Assembly: GCA_963752755.1 (NCBI GenBank)
Contig: CAVVZJ010000010.1
Location: forward strand, 310,001-374,000
DNA from: CAVVZJ01 sp963752755
Lineage (GTDB): Bacteria; Planctomycetota; Planctomycetia; Isosphaerales; Isosphaeraceae
DNA: 64,000 nt
Reading direction: 5' to 3'
Positions 23,043 through 32,231 of this stretch are shown here, piece after piece. Position 1 is the stretch's first letter. Every line of letters starts with the position of its first letter. Both the position numbers and the translations under genes were made by a program. The notes under the pieces were generated by a model, which searched no databases, was not told where the DNA came from, and saw only the letters and a program-made list of their open reading frames with translations.

Positions 23043-23522
23043 TCAGATCTCCGGTCCGCCAAGCTCCCGACTCCGGTCGTTGACCCGCTCCATGGACCGC
23101 TTGAGCGCGGCGGCGAGGGGGTCGGGTTCGTGCGTGTCCGTGACGCCCAGCGCCTCGTGCATGTCGCGGATGTACTGCCGGACCCGCTCGACCAGCGGCG
23201 TACCCAGGAGCTCCCGGTCCGGCGGCAGCATCCCCTCCAGCTCGTGCCGCTCCTGCTGCATCTTGAGCGCGAAACCGAGCGCCGCGCGCCACTACTCATC
23301 CGGCGCAACCCCGGCGAGGGCCTCGCGGGCCGCCTCCGCGAAGCGTGCGGCGGAGACGCCCTCGCACGCCGCGGCGACGGCGACGTAGGCGAGCTTCCCC
23401 TGAGGCGACAATTCGCGCCAGGGCCGCCAGCGGTCGTCATGGTCATGGAATTGCAGGTCGCCCGACTCTCGATAGGCCGCCAGCCGGGCGCTGAAGTCGT
23501 CCCTGCGATCGTTCACGGTCAT
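23043..23522 (-). pseudogene. hypothetical island protein split by an in-frame TAG
   Basis: The first part (23522-23292) begins MTVNDRRDDFSARLAAYRES and ends EALAGVAPDE followed by TAG. The same frame continues without a gap as WRAALGFALKMQQERHELEG, then VERVRQYIRDMHEALGV and SMERVNDRSRELGGPEI to 23043. Together they would make one 159-residue mostly alpha-helical soluble protein. The amber codon could come from GAG or CAG by one substitution. An alternative is two separate genes with the second starting at ATG 23261, but no ribosome-binding site is evident there. Confidence 0.6.
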
Positions 23523-23558
23523 CCCCCGAGGAAACGCGGGCCTCCCTGCCCGCCGCCC

Positions 23559-23768
23559 TCAGTTGTTGCTGATCTTGAACTGCCGCCTATGGTTGCGCCC
23601 TTCGACGATCTCCGCGAAGACCATGAGTCCGGCCAGCACGGAGTCGAAATGCGCCTGATACAGCGCCGCGCGCTCGCGCTTGTCCTTGTGCTTGCCGTGG
23701 GACCAGGCGGCGTGCTCGGCGGCGTTCTGCGCGATCTCCCACAGGAGCTCGTCGTCGTTGGCGCTCAT
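23559..23768 (-). CDS. small hypothetical protein
   Basis: 69 residues from ATG 23768 (MSANDDELLWEIAQNAAEHA, FDSVLAGLMVFAEIVEGRNH). It is helical and His-rich with no known domain. The start overlaps the stop of the upstream small membrane protein as ATGA, so the two are translationally coupled. It belongs to the island operon. Confidence 0.6.
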   Translation of the reverse strand: MSANDDELLWEIAQNAAEHAAWSHGKHKDKRERAALYQAHFDSVLAGLMVFAEIVEGRNHRRQFKISNN

Positions 23769-23860
23769 TTCTTCAAGCCCTCCCGCAGGCAGAGGAACGC
23801 CGCCGCCCCGCTGATCAGCGTCAGTGCCCAGGAGAAGGCGGCCCGGAACCACGGATTCAC
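23765..23860 (-). CDS. 31-residue single-pass membrane peptide
   Basis: GTG start at 23860, sequence VNPWFRAAFSWALTLISGAA then AFLCLREGLKK: one hydrophobic helix with basic ends, a typical small membrane protein. It overlaps both neighbours by four bases (GTGA with the gene before, ATGA with the gene after), strong evidence of a translated gene although far below usual length limits. Function unknown. Holin-like or regulatory roles are guesses. Confidence 0.55.
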   Translation of the reverse strand: MNPWFRAAFSWALTLISGAAAFLCLREGLKK

Positions 23861-24267
23861 GCCCGGCCTCCTCTCGCCACCCGGTTGGGGGGGACACGGG
23901 CGATCCCGCCCGCCTTCCGGTACAGCTCCACGCGCGGCCTGTCGGGCGGCGTGGCCAGCTCGCACGCCGACCGCCAGACCAGCCGCACGCCGGTGCCGAT
24001 GAGCCAGGCCGACAGCAGCAGTTGCGGGGGCACGTAAATCGCCCCCACCCCCAGCACCACCAGCACCGCGCCACGCACCGGCCGCAGCCACAGCCAGCCG
24101 GGGACGGCGGGCGGCCGGCCGGTGTAGCCGTACATCAGCGCCGCCCCGGCCAGGGCCATCGCCTCCAGCCCCGTGAGCCACGGCGGCGGCGCGAGCCCCT
24201 GCACGAGCAGGGCGAGGATGCCCAGCGCCAGCGCCGCGGCGCACGCGATCAGCGAGATCAGCCGCAT
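23857..24267 (-). CDS. multi-pass membrane protein of unknown function
   Basis: 136 residues from ATG 24267 with AGGTGGGGAG upstream. Hydrophobic segments: LISLIACAAALALGILALLV, LTGLEAMALAGAALMYGY and AVLVVLGVGAIYVPPQLLLS with AWLIGTGVRLVW, giving three or four membrane spans, and a basic C-terminal tail. First gene of the minus-strand island run. No family recognised. Confidence 0.6.
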   Translation of the reverse strand: MRLISLIACAAALALGILALLVQGLAPPPWLTGLEAMALAGAALMYGYTGRPPAVPGWLWLRPVRGAVLVVLGVGAIYVPPQLLLSAWLIGTGVRLVWRSACELATPPDRPRVELYRKAGGIARVPPNRVARGGRA

Positions 24268-24307
24268 TGTTCTCCCCACCTTTCTCTTCTGGGTTCCCCG
24301 GGATTCT

Positions 24308-25687
24308 CTGCTTATCACGGATTTCGGGGAGCCCTGCGGTATCCTCCGAGTGAGGCCGAGATCAGCAGGTTCTGGAGCCACTCGGGGTGATACCGCTTCC
24401 CATTGAGCCGTTCCGCCGGGCTCCTCAACTCGGGAGTCTCCCGGACCGTCCCTGGGCACATCGGGGCGAAGTTGTGGAGCAACGCCCAACCTCGCCACCC
24501 CTGCTCAGCCGCCGCCGTCTTGCCGTGCCGGTGCTGCGTGCAGGACAGGCGGTAGTCGAGCCGTCGCAATAACCGGTCCACCGGGTTACTCGTCCGACGG
24601 CAGCCGGGATGGGCGTAGGCCACGACAAACGCCCCACGCTTCTCGCACAACGACCGGACCTTTTCTCGCACGATCGGCTTGTCGAGATGCTTCACGGCCC
24701 ACTCCCGCCGCCGGCGGAGCCGCTGCGAGACGGTGCGGGCATCCGGGGCGTGATACGCCTCCCAGACCCGCTCCCGCAGCGCATCGAAGGTCTCCTTCAA
24801 GGGCTGGGCCCGCTCCCGGATCTTCAGGAACGCATGCAGGAAGCCGAGGATGATCGTGACCCCCTGGAAGAACGCCGGCCAGGCCGCCTGCGTGGCGGCC
24901 CAGCCGTCGGTGTTGACGGTCCGGGGCCGGTACGCCGGGTCCAGGTCCCGGGCCGCATCCCGGAACACGCCGTAGGCCCTCGTCAACTCGTCCTGGTCGG
25001 CCCTCTCGGCCAACGCCAGGCCCAGGCAGCACCCGCCGCCGCCGGCGGTGGCCGCCAGCTAGACCTTCTCGCTGCCGAGGGTCGTGTGCTTCTCGTCGGC
25101 GACCAGATGACCGGGCCACCGCTCGGGGGCCTTGACGGTGGTCCCGACCAGGCTGGATCGCCCCAGGGAGCGTTCCAGGCGAGGCCAGGACCTCGGGTCC
25201 CGCCCGAAGACCTCGGTCAGGGCCCAGTCGGGCCCGGCGAACTTGCGGAGAAAAGGGGGGCCTGCACGTCCTCGGTCCGCCCGGTCAAGGAGGGCATCAG
25301 GAACGAGGGACGGACCAGGGAGCTCTGGCTGTTGCGGAGGTCGATCCGCCGGAGCCTCCAGCCGGTCTTGCGGGAGGTGTAGGTATCCTTCATGCGGTAG
25401 CCCCGCCGGATCTCGGCTGAGAACAGCTCCGGATGGGCCTCGATCTGCTGGTCCAGAGACTCCCGGAACCGCTCGGGATCGCCTGCGATCGGCTCATACT
25501 GCTGCTGGGAGCAGGGGATCCAGAGGGTCTTCTGTCCCCGGACGGGCGGGAACGTGGGGTCGGCGGCCGGCATGGCGTCGTCCCTGCTGATGGCTCACGA
25601 GGCGGAGATCCGTGACCCTCAGCATAGCCGCCATCGGACGGGGTGACATGGACATCCGGTGCCCTCCCCAAAATCCGTGATAAGCAG
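24308..25687 (-). mobile_element. insertion sequence with dead transposase, family unassigned
   Basis: Inverted ends ctgcttatcacggattt (24308-24324) and aaatccgtgataagcag (25671-25687), 17 bp and perfect, with partial matching further in. One frameshifted transposase fills the interior. No target duplication was found. Confidence 0.75.
24315..25573 (-). pseudogene. transposase, broken by frameshift and stop
   Basis: From ATG 25573 (MPAADPTFPPVRGQKTLWIP) the first frame runs to KDTYTSRKTGWRLRRIDLRN and QAPLFSAS. A frameshift near 25250 (AAAAGGGGGG region) leads into the frame LRKFAGPDWALTEVFGRDPR, GHLVADEKHTTLGSEKV, a TAG at 25060-25062, then LAATAGGGCCLGLAL and VNTDGWAATQAAWPAFFQG. The DEKHTT and NTDGW motifs look like the acidic residues of a DDE transposase. 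It ends RLNGKRYHPEWLQNLLISAS. Clearly a transposase relative widespread in planctomycetes, but I cannot name its family. Confidence 0.65.
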
Positions 25688-25719
25688 AAAATTTTTTCCC
25701 ATCGGCACGCCTTGACGTA

Positions 25720-26977
25720 AGTCGCGCGGCGCGCGACTTAGTGGTTCATCCGGCAAGTCCCCTGACTCCGGGTACGGCCGCGATGCCGGGGCGGCGTCGC
25801 GGCCGGTGTCTCCGGTGCCGGCCCCAGACGAACGGGTGGCGGTGCCAGTTCCAGTAGGCCGTCGCCTCCTCGATCGCCCGGCAGACCTCCTCCCACGTCT
25901 CGAACCGACGCCCCTTCAGGGCCAGGCTCCGCAGCCCCTTCCACCAGGGCTCGATCAGGTTCAGGTACGCCGCGTACTTCGGCTGGAACACGAATTCCCA
26001 GCGCGGGTGGGCCAACGCGAACAGCAGCACGTCGGTCGCCCGGTGGGCGCTGAGGTTGTCGACGATCGCGTAGACCCGCCCGACCTCCGCCGGCACCCAG
26101 GACTCGGCGTGGGCCAGGAAGTCGGCCCAGTTGGCGGCGCTGCGGCTGGGATACGGGCGCGTCAACGCCTCGCCGGTGGCCGGGCGGAAGGCGCCGAAGA
26201 GGTATCCCTTGCCGCGCCGCCCGTAGTCGATCTCTTGCTTGGCGCGTCCGGCCGGCCGGCCTCGGCCATCGGCGTCGCCTCGGGGCTCGACGCGGACGAG
26301 CTGTCGGCCCGGGAAGCTCTTGGCCGACTCCGGCCCCATCTCGTCGAGGCAGACGACGACCGAGCCCGCCGGCGGGTCCGTGTAGAGCCGCTCGATCGCC
26401 CCCTTTTTTCGGCGAAGTCGGGGTCGACCCGCTCGCCGAACCACGTCTCCTGCTTCCGCCAGCGGAGGCCCTCCTCCGTGAGGACCTCGTCGATGCGGCT
26501 CCGCTTGATGGCCAGGCCCTTCTGCTCGCTGAGGTAGGCCTGGAGGCGGTCCAGCGTCCAGCAGCCGAACGGCAGGCCGAGGGCCTTGGGGTCGGTCAAC
26601 GCCGCGGCGACGCCCTCGGCCCGCTGTGCCGCGGTGTAGGTCGGGGGCCGGCCGGCGCGGGGCCGCTCCTGGAGGCCGGCGACCCCCTGGTCGTTGAAGC
26701 GGCGGACCCAGGCATAGACCGTGGGGCGTGAGCAGCCCAACTCGGCGGCGATGACGGGCGCGGATCGGCCGTCGGCGTCGGCCCGGACGATGCGGGCGCG
26801 CTCGACCAGGCGGACCGGGGCGGTGCGCGAGTGGAGCAGGTCGGCGATGGCCTGCTGTTCCTCGGGGGTCATCGGGCGGAGCGTGACTCGGGCGGCCATG
26901 GGGCACCTCCTGGTGATGCCTCCATCCATCTGCAAATCACCTGCCGGATGAACCACTAAGTCGCGCGTCGCGCGACT
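25720..26977 (-). mobile_element. IS630-family insertion sequence in a palindromic target
   Basis: Terminal inverted repeats of 36 bp at 25720-25755 and 26942-26977 with one mismatch. They begin with a self-complementary hairpin (agtcgcgc...gcgcgact). Both sides are flanked by TA (25718-25719, 26978-26979), the IS630 target duplication. The sequences outside (25699-25717 and 26980-26998) are inverted copies of each other, so the element inserted into the centre of a palindrome. Confidence 0.9.
25746..26899 (-). CDS. IS630-family transposase (two frames)
   Basis: Starts ATG 26899 with CAGGAGGTG upstream. The first frame carries helix-turn-helix domains (LVERARIVRADADGRSAPVI, LGCSRPTVYAWVRRFNDQG) to about 26410. 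At a six-A run followed by Gs (T-run 26405-26410 on the plus strand) a -1 shift gives FAEKKGAIERLYTD and the DDE domain: VVCLDEMGPESAKSF, YAIVDNLSAHRATDVLLFAL and YLNLIEPWWKGLRSL. This matches the OrfA/OrfB frameshifting expected of IS630. All catalytic residues are present. Confidence 0.85.
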
Positions 26978-27049
26978 TACATCAAGGCGTGCCGATGGAA
27001 CAATTTTGCGAGGCCCCGCCCCCTTGACGACCCCCCGCCCCGGACAACC

Positions 27050-28838
27050 ATGACGGCACCGGGCGTGGCGGACCGGCCGCCCGCCCCGCGACCACCCGGG
27101 ACGTCGCGGGACGACACCGTGAGCCCCACCCCCAGCCACCCCGGCGCCGACGCGTCCGCCGCCGGCAACACCCTCACCGCCGCCCGCGTCGCCGCCTGGC
27201 CCGTCCTCGACCGCCTCCTCCGGCGGCTCCGCCGCGAGGACTTCCTCCGCGGCCACCTCCCGCGCGAGGGCCGCCACGCCCGCGTCCCGACCGCCACCGC
27301 CCTGATGATCCTGCTGCAGCACCTTTGGGTCGCCCGCGAGCCCCTCTACGGCGTCGGTGAGTGGGCCGCACGGCACCACCCGACACCGCTGGGGCTCGCC
27401 ACCGGAGAGCGGCCCGCGCTGAACGACGACCGCGTCGGCCGCGTCCTCGACCGCCTCTTCGAGGCCGACGTCCCCGCGTTCACTCGGGCCGTCGTGGCCC
27501 CCGCCGTCCGGGAGTTCGCCGTCGCGCTGGAGGAGCGGCACAACGCCTCCACGACGATCACCGTCCACGGAGACGACGAGGGCGTCGACCGCGAGGCGCA
27601 CGCTGCGGGGTCGGCTCCGCCTGGCCGTCACCCCCGGCCACAACAAGGACCACCGACCCGACCTCAAGCCGCGGCTCGGCCTCCTCACCGTCGCCCGCGA
27701 CGGGGCCGTGCCCGTGCAGTGGCGGGTCGAGAGCGGCACCGCCACCGACGACCGCTCCCCTCCGGGCCCCTGGGAGCAGCTCTGCCGGCTGAGCGGCCGC
27801 CGCGACTTCCTCTCCGTGGCCGACGGCACGCTCGCCACCGCCGCGAACCTGGCCCCCCTCCATCAGCACGGTGGCCGCTTGCTCCCCGTCTTGCCCCGCA
27901 CCCGCGGTGAGGACGCCGCCTTCCAGGCGGCGGTCCGGGAGGGCCAAGCCCGCTGGCGTACGGTCCCCGAGCGGCGCGACGAGGGCGAGGTCGTCGACCG
28001 GTTCGGTGGGCAGGACCCGGAGGCGCCCCCCGCCGAGGGGGACCGGTGGCTCGGGTCCCCCAGCGTCCGCCCGGCCACGCTGGATGCGCTGACGCGGCCC
28101 AAGCGGCGGGAGCGGGCCGCGACCACGCTGGCCGCGCTGCGGGCCCAGCTCCCCTCGCCGCGCACGCGGTCCCGCGAGCGGGCCAAGCTGACGCCGGCCG
28201 TCGACGCGATCCTCCGCGACGGCCCGGCCGCGGGCCGCGTCGCGGTCACCGTCGCGGAGCGGACCACCGCGACCTACCGCCAGGCGCAGCGTGGCCGCCC
28301 GGGCCCGGACACGAAGTCCGTGCGGCACCAGGCGACGCGGTTCGCCCTGTCCTGGCCCCTGGACCACGACCGCCTGGCCGCCGAGGCGTGGTGCGACGGG
28401 GTCTTCCCGCTGGTGACCCACGTGACGGCCCTGTCCGCCCTGGAGCGGCTGCTGGGGTCCCAGCCGCCGCCGCGGATCGAGAAGCGGTTCTCGCCGCTGA
28501 AGACGGACTTCGTGGTGGCGTCGGTGTTCCGGAAGGCGGTGAGCCGGGTCCCGGCCCTCGTGGGCGTGTACGGCTTCGCCCTGCTGGTGGAGGCGTTGCT
28601 GGAGCGCGCGCGGCGCCGTGCGATGGCACGGGAAGGGGTGGAGAGCCTGCCGTTGTACCCCGAAGGCCGAGCCTGCCACCGCCCGACAGCGCGGCGGGTG
28701 CTCGAGTTGTTCGAGGCCGTGCAACGCCACGAGCTGAAGGCGCAGGGCCAACCGGCTGGGGTCTTCACCACCGAGCTGACGCGCCTGCATCGCCAGGTCC
28801 TCCGCCGGCTGGGCGTGCCCGGGGCCGACAGCAGCTGA
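27050..28838 (+). pseudogene. IS1634-like transposase, frameshifted
   Basis: The first frame (27050 to about 27605) reads LIRRL-type N-terminus then LLQHLWVAREPLYGVGEWAA, ALNDDRVGRVLDRLFEADVP and HNASTTITVHGDDEGVDREA, the IS1634 conserved Asp block. Near 27600-27610 it shifts into the frame that continues VTPGHNKDHRPDLKPRLGLL, VSVADGTLATA-like and GRLLPVLPRTRGEDAAFQ, WPLDHDRLAAEAWCDGVFPL and ending LRRLGVPGADSS. One indel separates the two halves, each otherwise intact. No clear element ends were found. Confidence 0.75.
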
Positions 28839-28865
28839 CTCCCAGCCCCCCCGGTAATTCGGCGA

Positions 28866-29037
28866 GGCTCATGATGGATTCCGGGGTGGTGGCTCGGCGA
28901 TCTCGTCGTAACTTCCCTTGAGGACGCGATTTACGGCCCGGGGGCGAGGCTTTTGCCTTCTGGGTGATTAAACGCCTTTCCTGCAACGGCTTACGGCCAA
29001 CATCAGGGGGCCGCCACCCCGGAATCCATCATGAGCC
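28866..29037. mobile_element. 172-bp MITE (ISXO2-like termini), copy 1
   Basis: Non-coding. The left end ggctcatgatggattccggg and right end ccggaatccatcatgagcc are the terminal repeats of the IS1595-family element at 11144-12216. The interior is unrelated to that IS and nearly identical (only about half a dozen differences) to the copy at 39837-40008. No convincing target duplication. It lies between the IS1634-like pseudogene and the dehydrogenase. Confidence 0.88.
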
Positions 29038-29183
29038 ATGGGAATTATCTCTGCCTATCGGCAGGGTCAGAGAATTGCGCCGCCTCCGCGAGCGAACGCA
29101 CGAGGATGGGGCCAATCTCCCGGAGTGGAATAATAGGATCGACACGCCTTGTGATGATGGCGGATGCCGGCATGCCCTTCCGA

Positions 29184-30719
29184 TCAAGTCCATCCGTCCT
29201 TCGGACCCTCGGAACCGAACCAGCGTTCTGTGATCACTTTCTTTCGCGTATAAAACGCAACGGCGTCTGCACCCTGCGTATTGTGATAACCGTAGATGGA
29301 GTCCTTCCAGCCGCCGAACGGAAAGAACCCCATCGGCGCTGGTACGCCGACATTGATGCCGAGCATCCCGGCCTGGATGCGTTCCCGGAAGGTGTGGGCC
29401 GCCGCCCCGGAGTGCGTGAAAAGGCAAGCCGTGTTGCCGTATCGGCTACGGTTCGCCAACGTGATCGCCGCGTCCAGGTCCGGGTGGCGCATCAGGCTCA
29501 CCACCGGACCAAAGATCTCCTCCCGGCCAACGAACATCTCGGGCGTCACATCGTCAAAGATGTTCGGTCCGATGAAGCAACCCCGCGGCCTGTGGGGTAC
29601 GGTTTGGGAACGGCCGTCGAGGCGAAGCCGGGCCCCTTCCGCCACCCCTCGCTCGATCGCGGCCCGGATTCGCTTTTCCTGATCCGGATTCACCACAGGA
29701 CACAGCGTCGCGTCTTCGTCCAGGCCGTCTCCCAGCTTGAGTTCACCCGCCGCGCGGATGAAGGCATCGACGACGGCGTCCTGTCGCGCCCGATCGCCGA
29801 CCGCCACCAGCACGCTCACGGCAAGACAGCGTTGTCCCGCGGAGCCGAAGCACGAGCCGATCAGGTCGGGCAGGATGCGCTGCAGGTCGGCATCGGGCAG
29901 GACGAGCAGATGGTTCTTCGCCCCGCCGTGCGCCTGGATGCGCTTGCCGTGGGCCGCCGCGGTGCTATAGACCGACTCCGCCACAGCCGAGGTGCCGACG
30001 AAGGAAACTGCCTGGACATGCGGGTTGGCGATGAGCCGTTCGCTCACCTCCTTGCCCCCCTGCACGACGCCGACGACGCCCGGCGGCAGGCCGGCGTCGG
30101 CGAACATCTCCACGAGTCCGGTGCCGGTGAGCGGCGCCTTCTCGGCGGGCTTGAGGACGAACGTGTTCCCGCAGGCGACCGCGACCGACATCATCCACAG
30201 TGGAATCAAGGCCGGGAAATTGAACGGTGGGATGCCGACGACCACGCCCATAGGTTCGCGGACGGTGAGGCAGTCGACATCCCGCGAAACGTCGGTCAGA
30301 GTCTGGCCCATCATCTGGGACGGAATGCCGCAGGCAAAGTCGACAACATCAATCCCGCGCCGCAGCGCGGCCCGCGCCTCGCTTAGCAGCTTGCCGTTTT
30401 CTCGGACGATGCTGTGCGCCACGTCCGAGAAGTTCTTCTCAAGCAGCTCCCGCAACCTGAACAGGACATGGGCGCGATCCGGCGCCGGAGTGGCACGCCA
30501 TCCGGGGAAGGCCCGGGCGGCGGCGGCGCAAGCCTCGTCCACCTGCTCCGGCGCGGCCTCGCGGACCGGCGCCAGCTTCTCGGCCGTATCTGCCGGGTTG
30601 TAGATGTCGCGGCTCGCGTTCCCAAGACCCTCGACCCAGGTTCCGCCGATCAGGTTCAGCGTGGAAGCCGAACGCGAGGATGTCGCAGGCGACCAATCCG
30701 GGGGAGCCATAGAGCTCAT
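29184..30719 (-). CDS. mmsA: CoA-acylating methylmalonate-semialdehyde dehydrogenase
   Basis: 511 residues, normal length for the family. It oxidises (methyl)malonate semialdehyde with NAD+ and CoA to propionyl- or acetyl-CoA in valine, inositol or beta-alanine breakdown. Visible motifs: PFNFPALIPLWMMSVAVACG, GNTFVLKPAEKAP, the GGAKNH segment that replaces the Glu block of ordinary aldehyde dehydrogenases, catalytic Cys in GSAGQRCLAVS, and EIFGPVVSLMRHPDLDAAI. The start at 30719 has GGAGG at proper distance. Met at 30755 and 30710 are alternatives. An aldo/keto reductase ends 56 bases upstream on the same strand, a likely operon. Confidence 0.93.
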   Translation of the reverse strand: MSSMAPPDWSPATSSRSASTLNLIGGTWVEGLGNASRDIYNPADTAEKLAPVREAAPEQVDEACAAAARAFPGWRATPAPDRAHVLFRLRELLEKNFSDVAHSIVRENGKLLSEARAALRRGIDVVDFACGIPSQMMGQTLTDVSRDVDCLTVREPMGVVVGIPPFNFPALIPLWMMSVAVACGNTFVLKPAEKAPLTGTGLVEMFADAGLPPGVVGVVQGGKEVSERLIANPHVQAVSFVGTSAVAESVYSTAAAHGKRIQAHGGAKNHLLVLPDADLQRILPDLIGSCFGSAGQRCLAVSVLVAVGDRARQDAVVDAFIRAAGELKLGDGLDEDATLCPVVNPDQEKRIRAAIERGVAEGARLRLDGRSQTVPHRPRGCFIGPNIFDDVTPEMFVGREEIFGPVVSLMRHPDLDAAITLANRSRYGNTACLFTHSGAAAHTFRERIQAGMLGINVGVPAPMGFFPFGGWKDSIYGYHNTQGADAVAFYTRKKVITERWFGSEGPKDGWT

Positions 30720-30775
30720 GAAGGCCTCCGGGGAGCTGGAGAATCCGTCCCGCATCAGAGCGGAGTTGGTCGCGG

Positions 30776-31756
<981 letters not shown>

Positions 31757-32231
31757 GTGGTGCCTCCGCGTGAGGGTAGCCTCGGACCGCCGAATTATTC
31801 CGGACGTGCGACGATCACCTTAACCGGGGTTATGCCACATGTCATTAGCCAAACCGAATTTTCAAAATACTAATATATCGTTATATTTCATGAATAAAAC
31901 GGCCGTCGAGACTCACGCGCCTGTCGGGCACGCCGGTCCGTTGAGGGCAGTTCCGGGAGCGAATCGAGCGGGGCGGGCTTTCACTGGCTACTTGATTGGA
32001 TCGAAAAATTCTCGAATTATTATGATTTTACGGTAGTGCTGTCGAACGTAAAGCCGTTTCCAGGACATTCGCCTCTTCAGGGTAGAAGGTTGAAGTGTCT
32101 CATTTAACGGACCTTAACGAGACTCGCTGGTCCGGTTTTGAGGCCATTCACCATGGTCAGTCGTCGACCCGCCTGAAACGCGGGCGCGGGCGAAGTGGCC
32201 GACGGGGGATGTCATCCCGTACTTCCGGTGT
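31757..32231. other. intergenic region with AT-rich core
   Basis: No gene was recognised in about 475 bases. A strikingly AT-rich stretch (about 31850-31905, and again near 32010-32035) stands out in this high-GC DNA and probably includes the promoter of the reductase-dehydrogenase pair, or is a remnant of foreign DNA. No terminator was identified with certainty. Confidence 0.4.

Noticed and set aside
26162..27838. 558-codon minus-strand frame starting at 27838
   Set aside because: Only the part below 26899 is the IS630 OrfA. The upstream part is antisense to the IS1634-like transposase.
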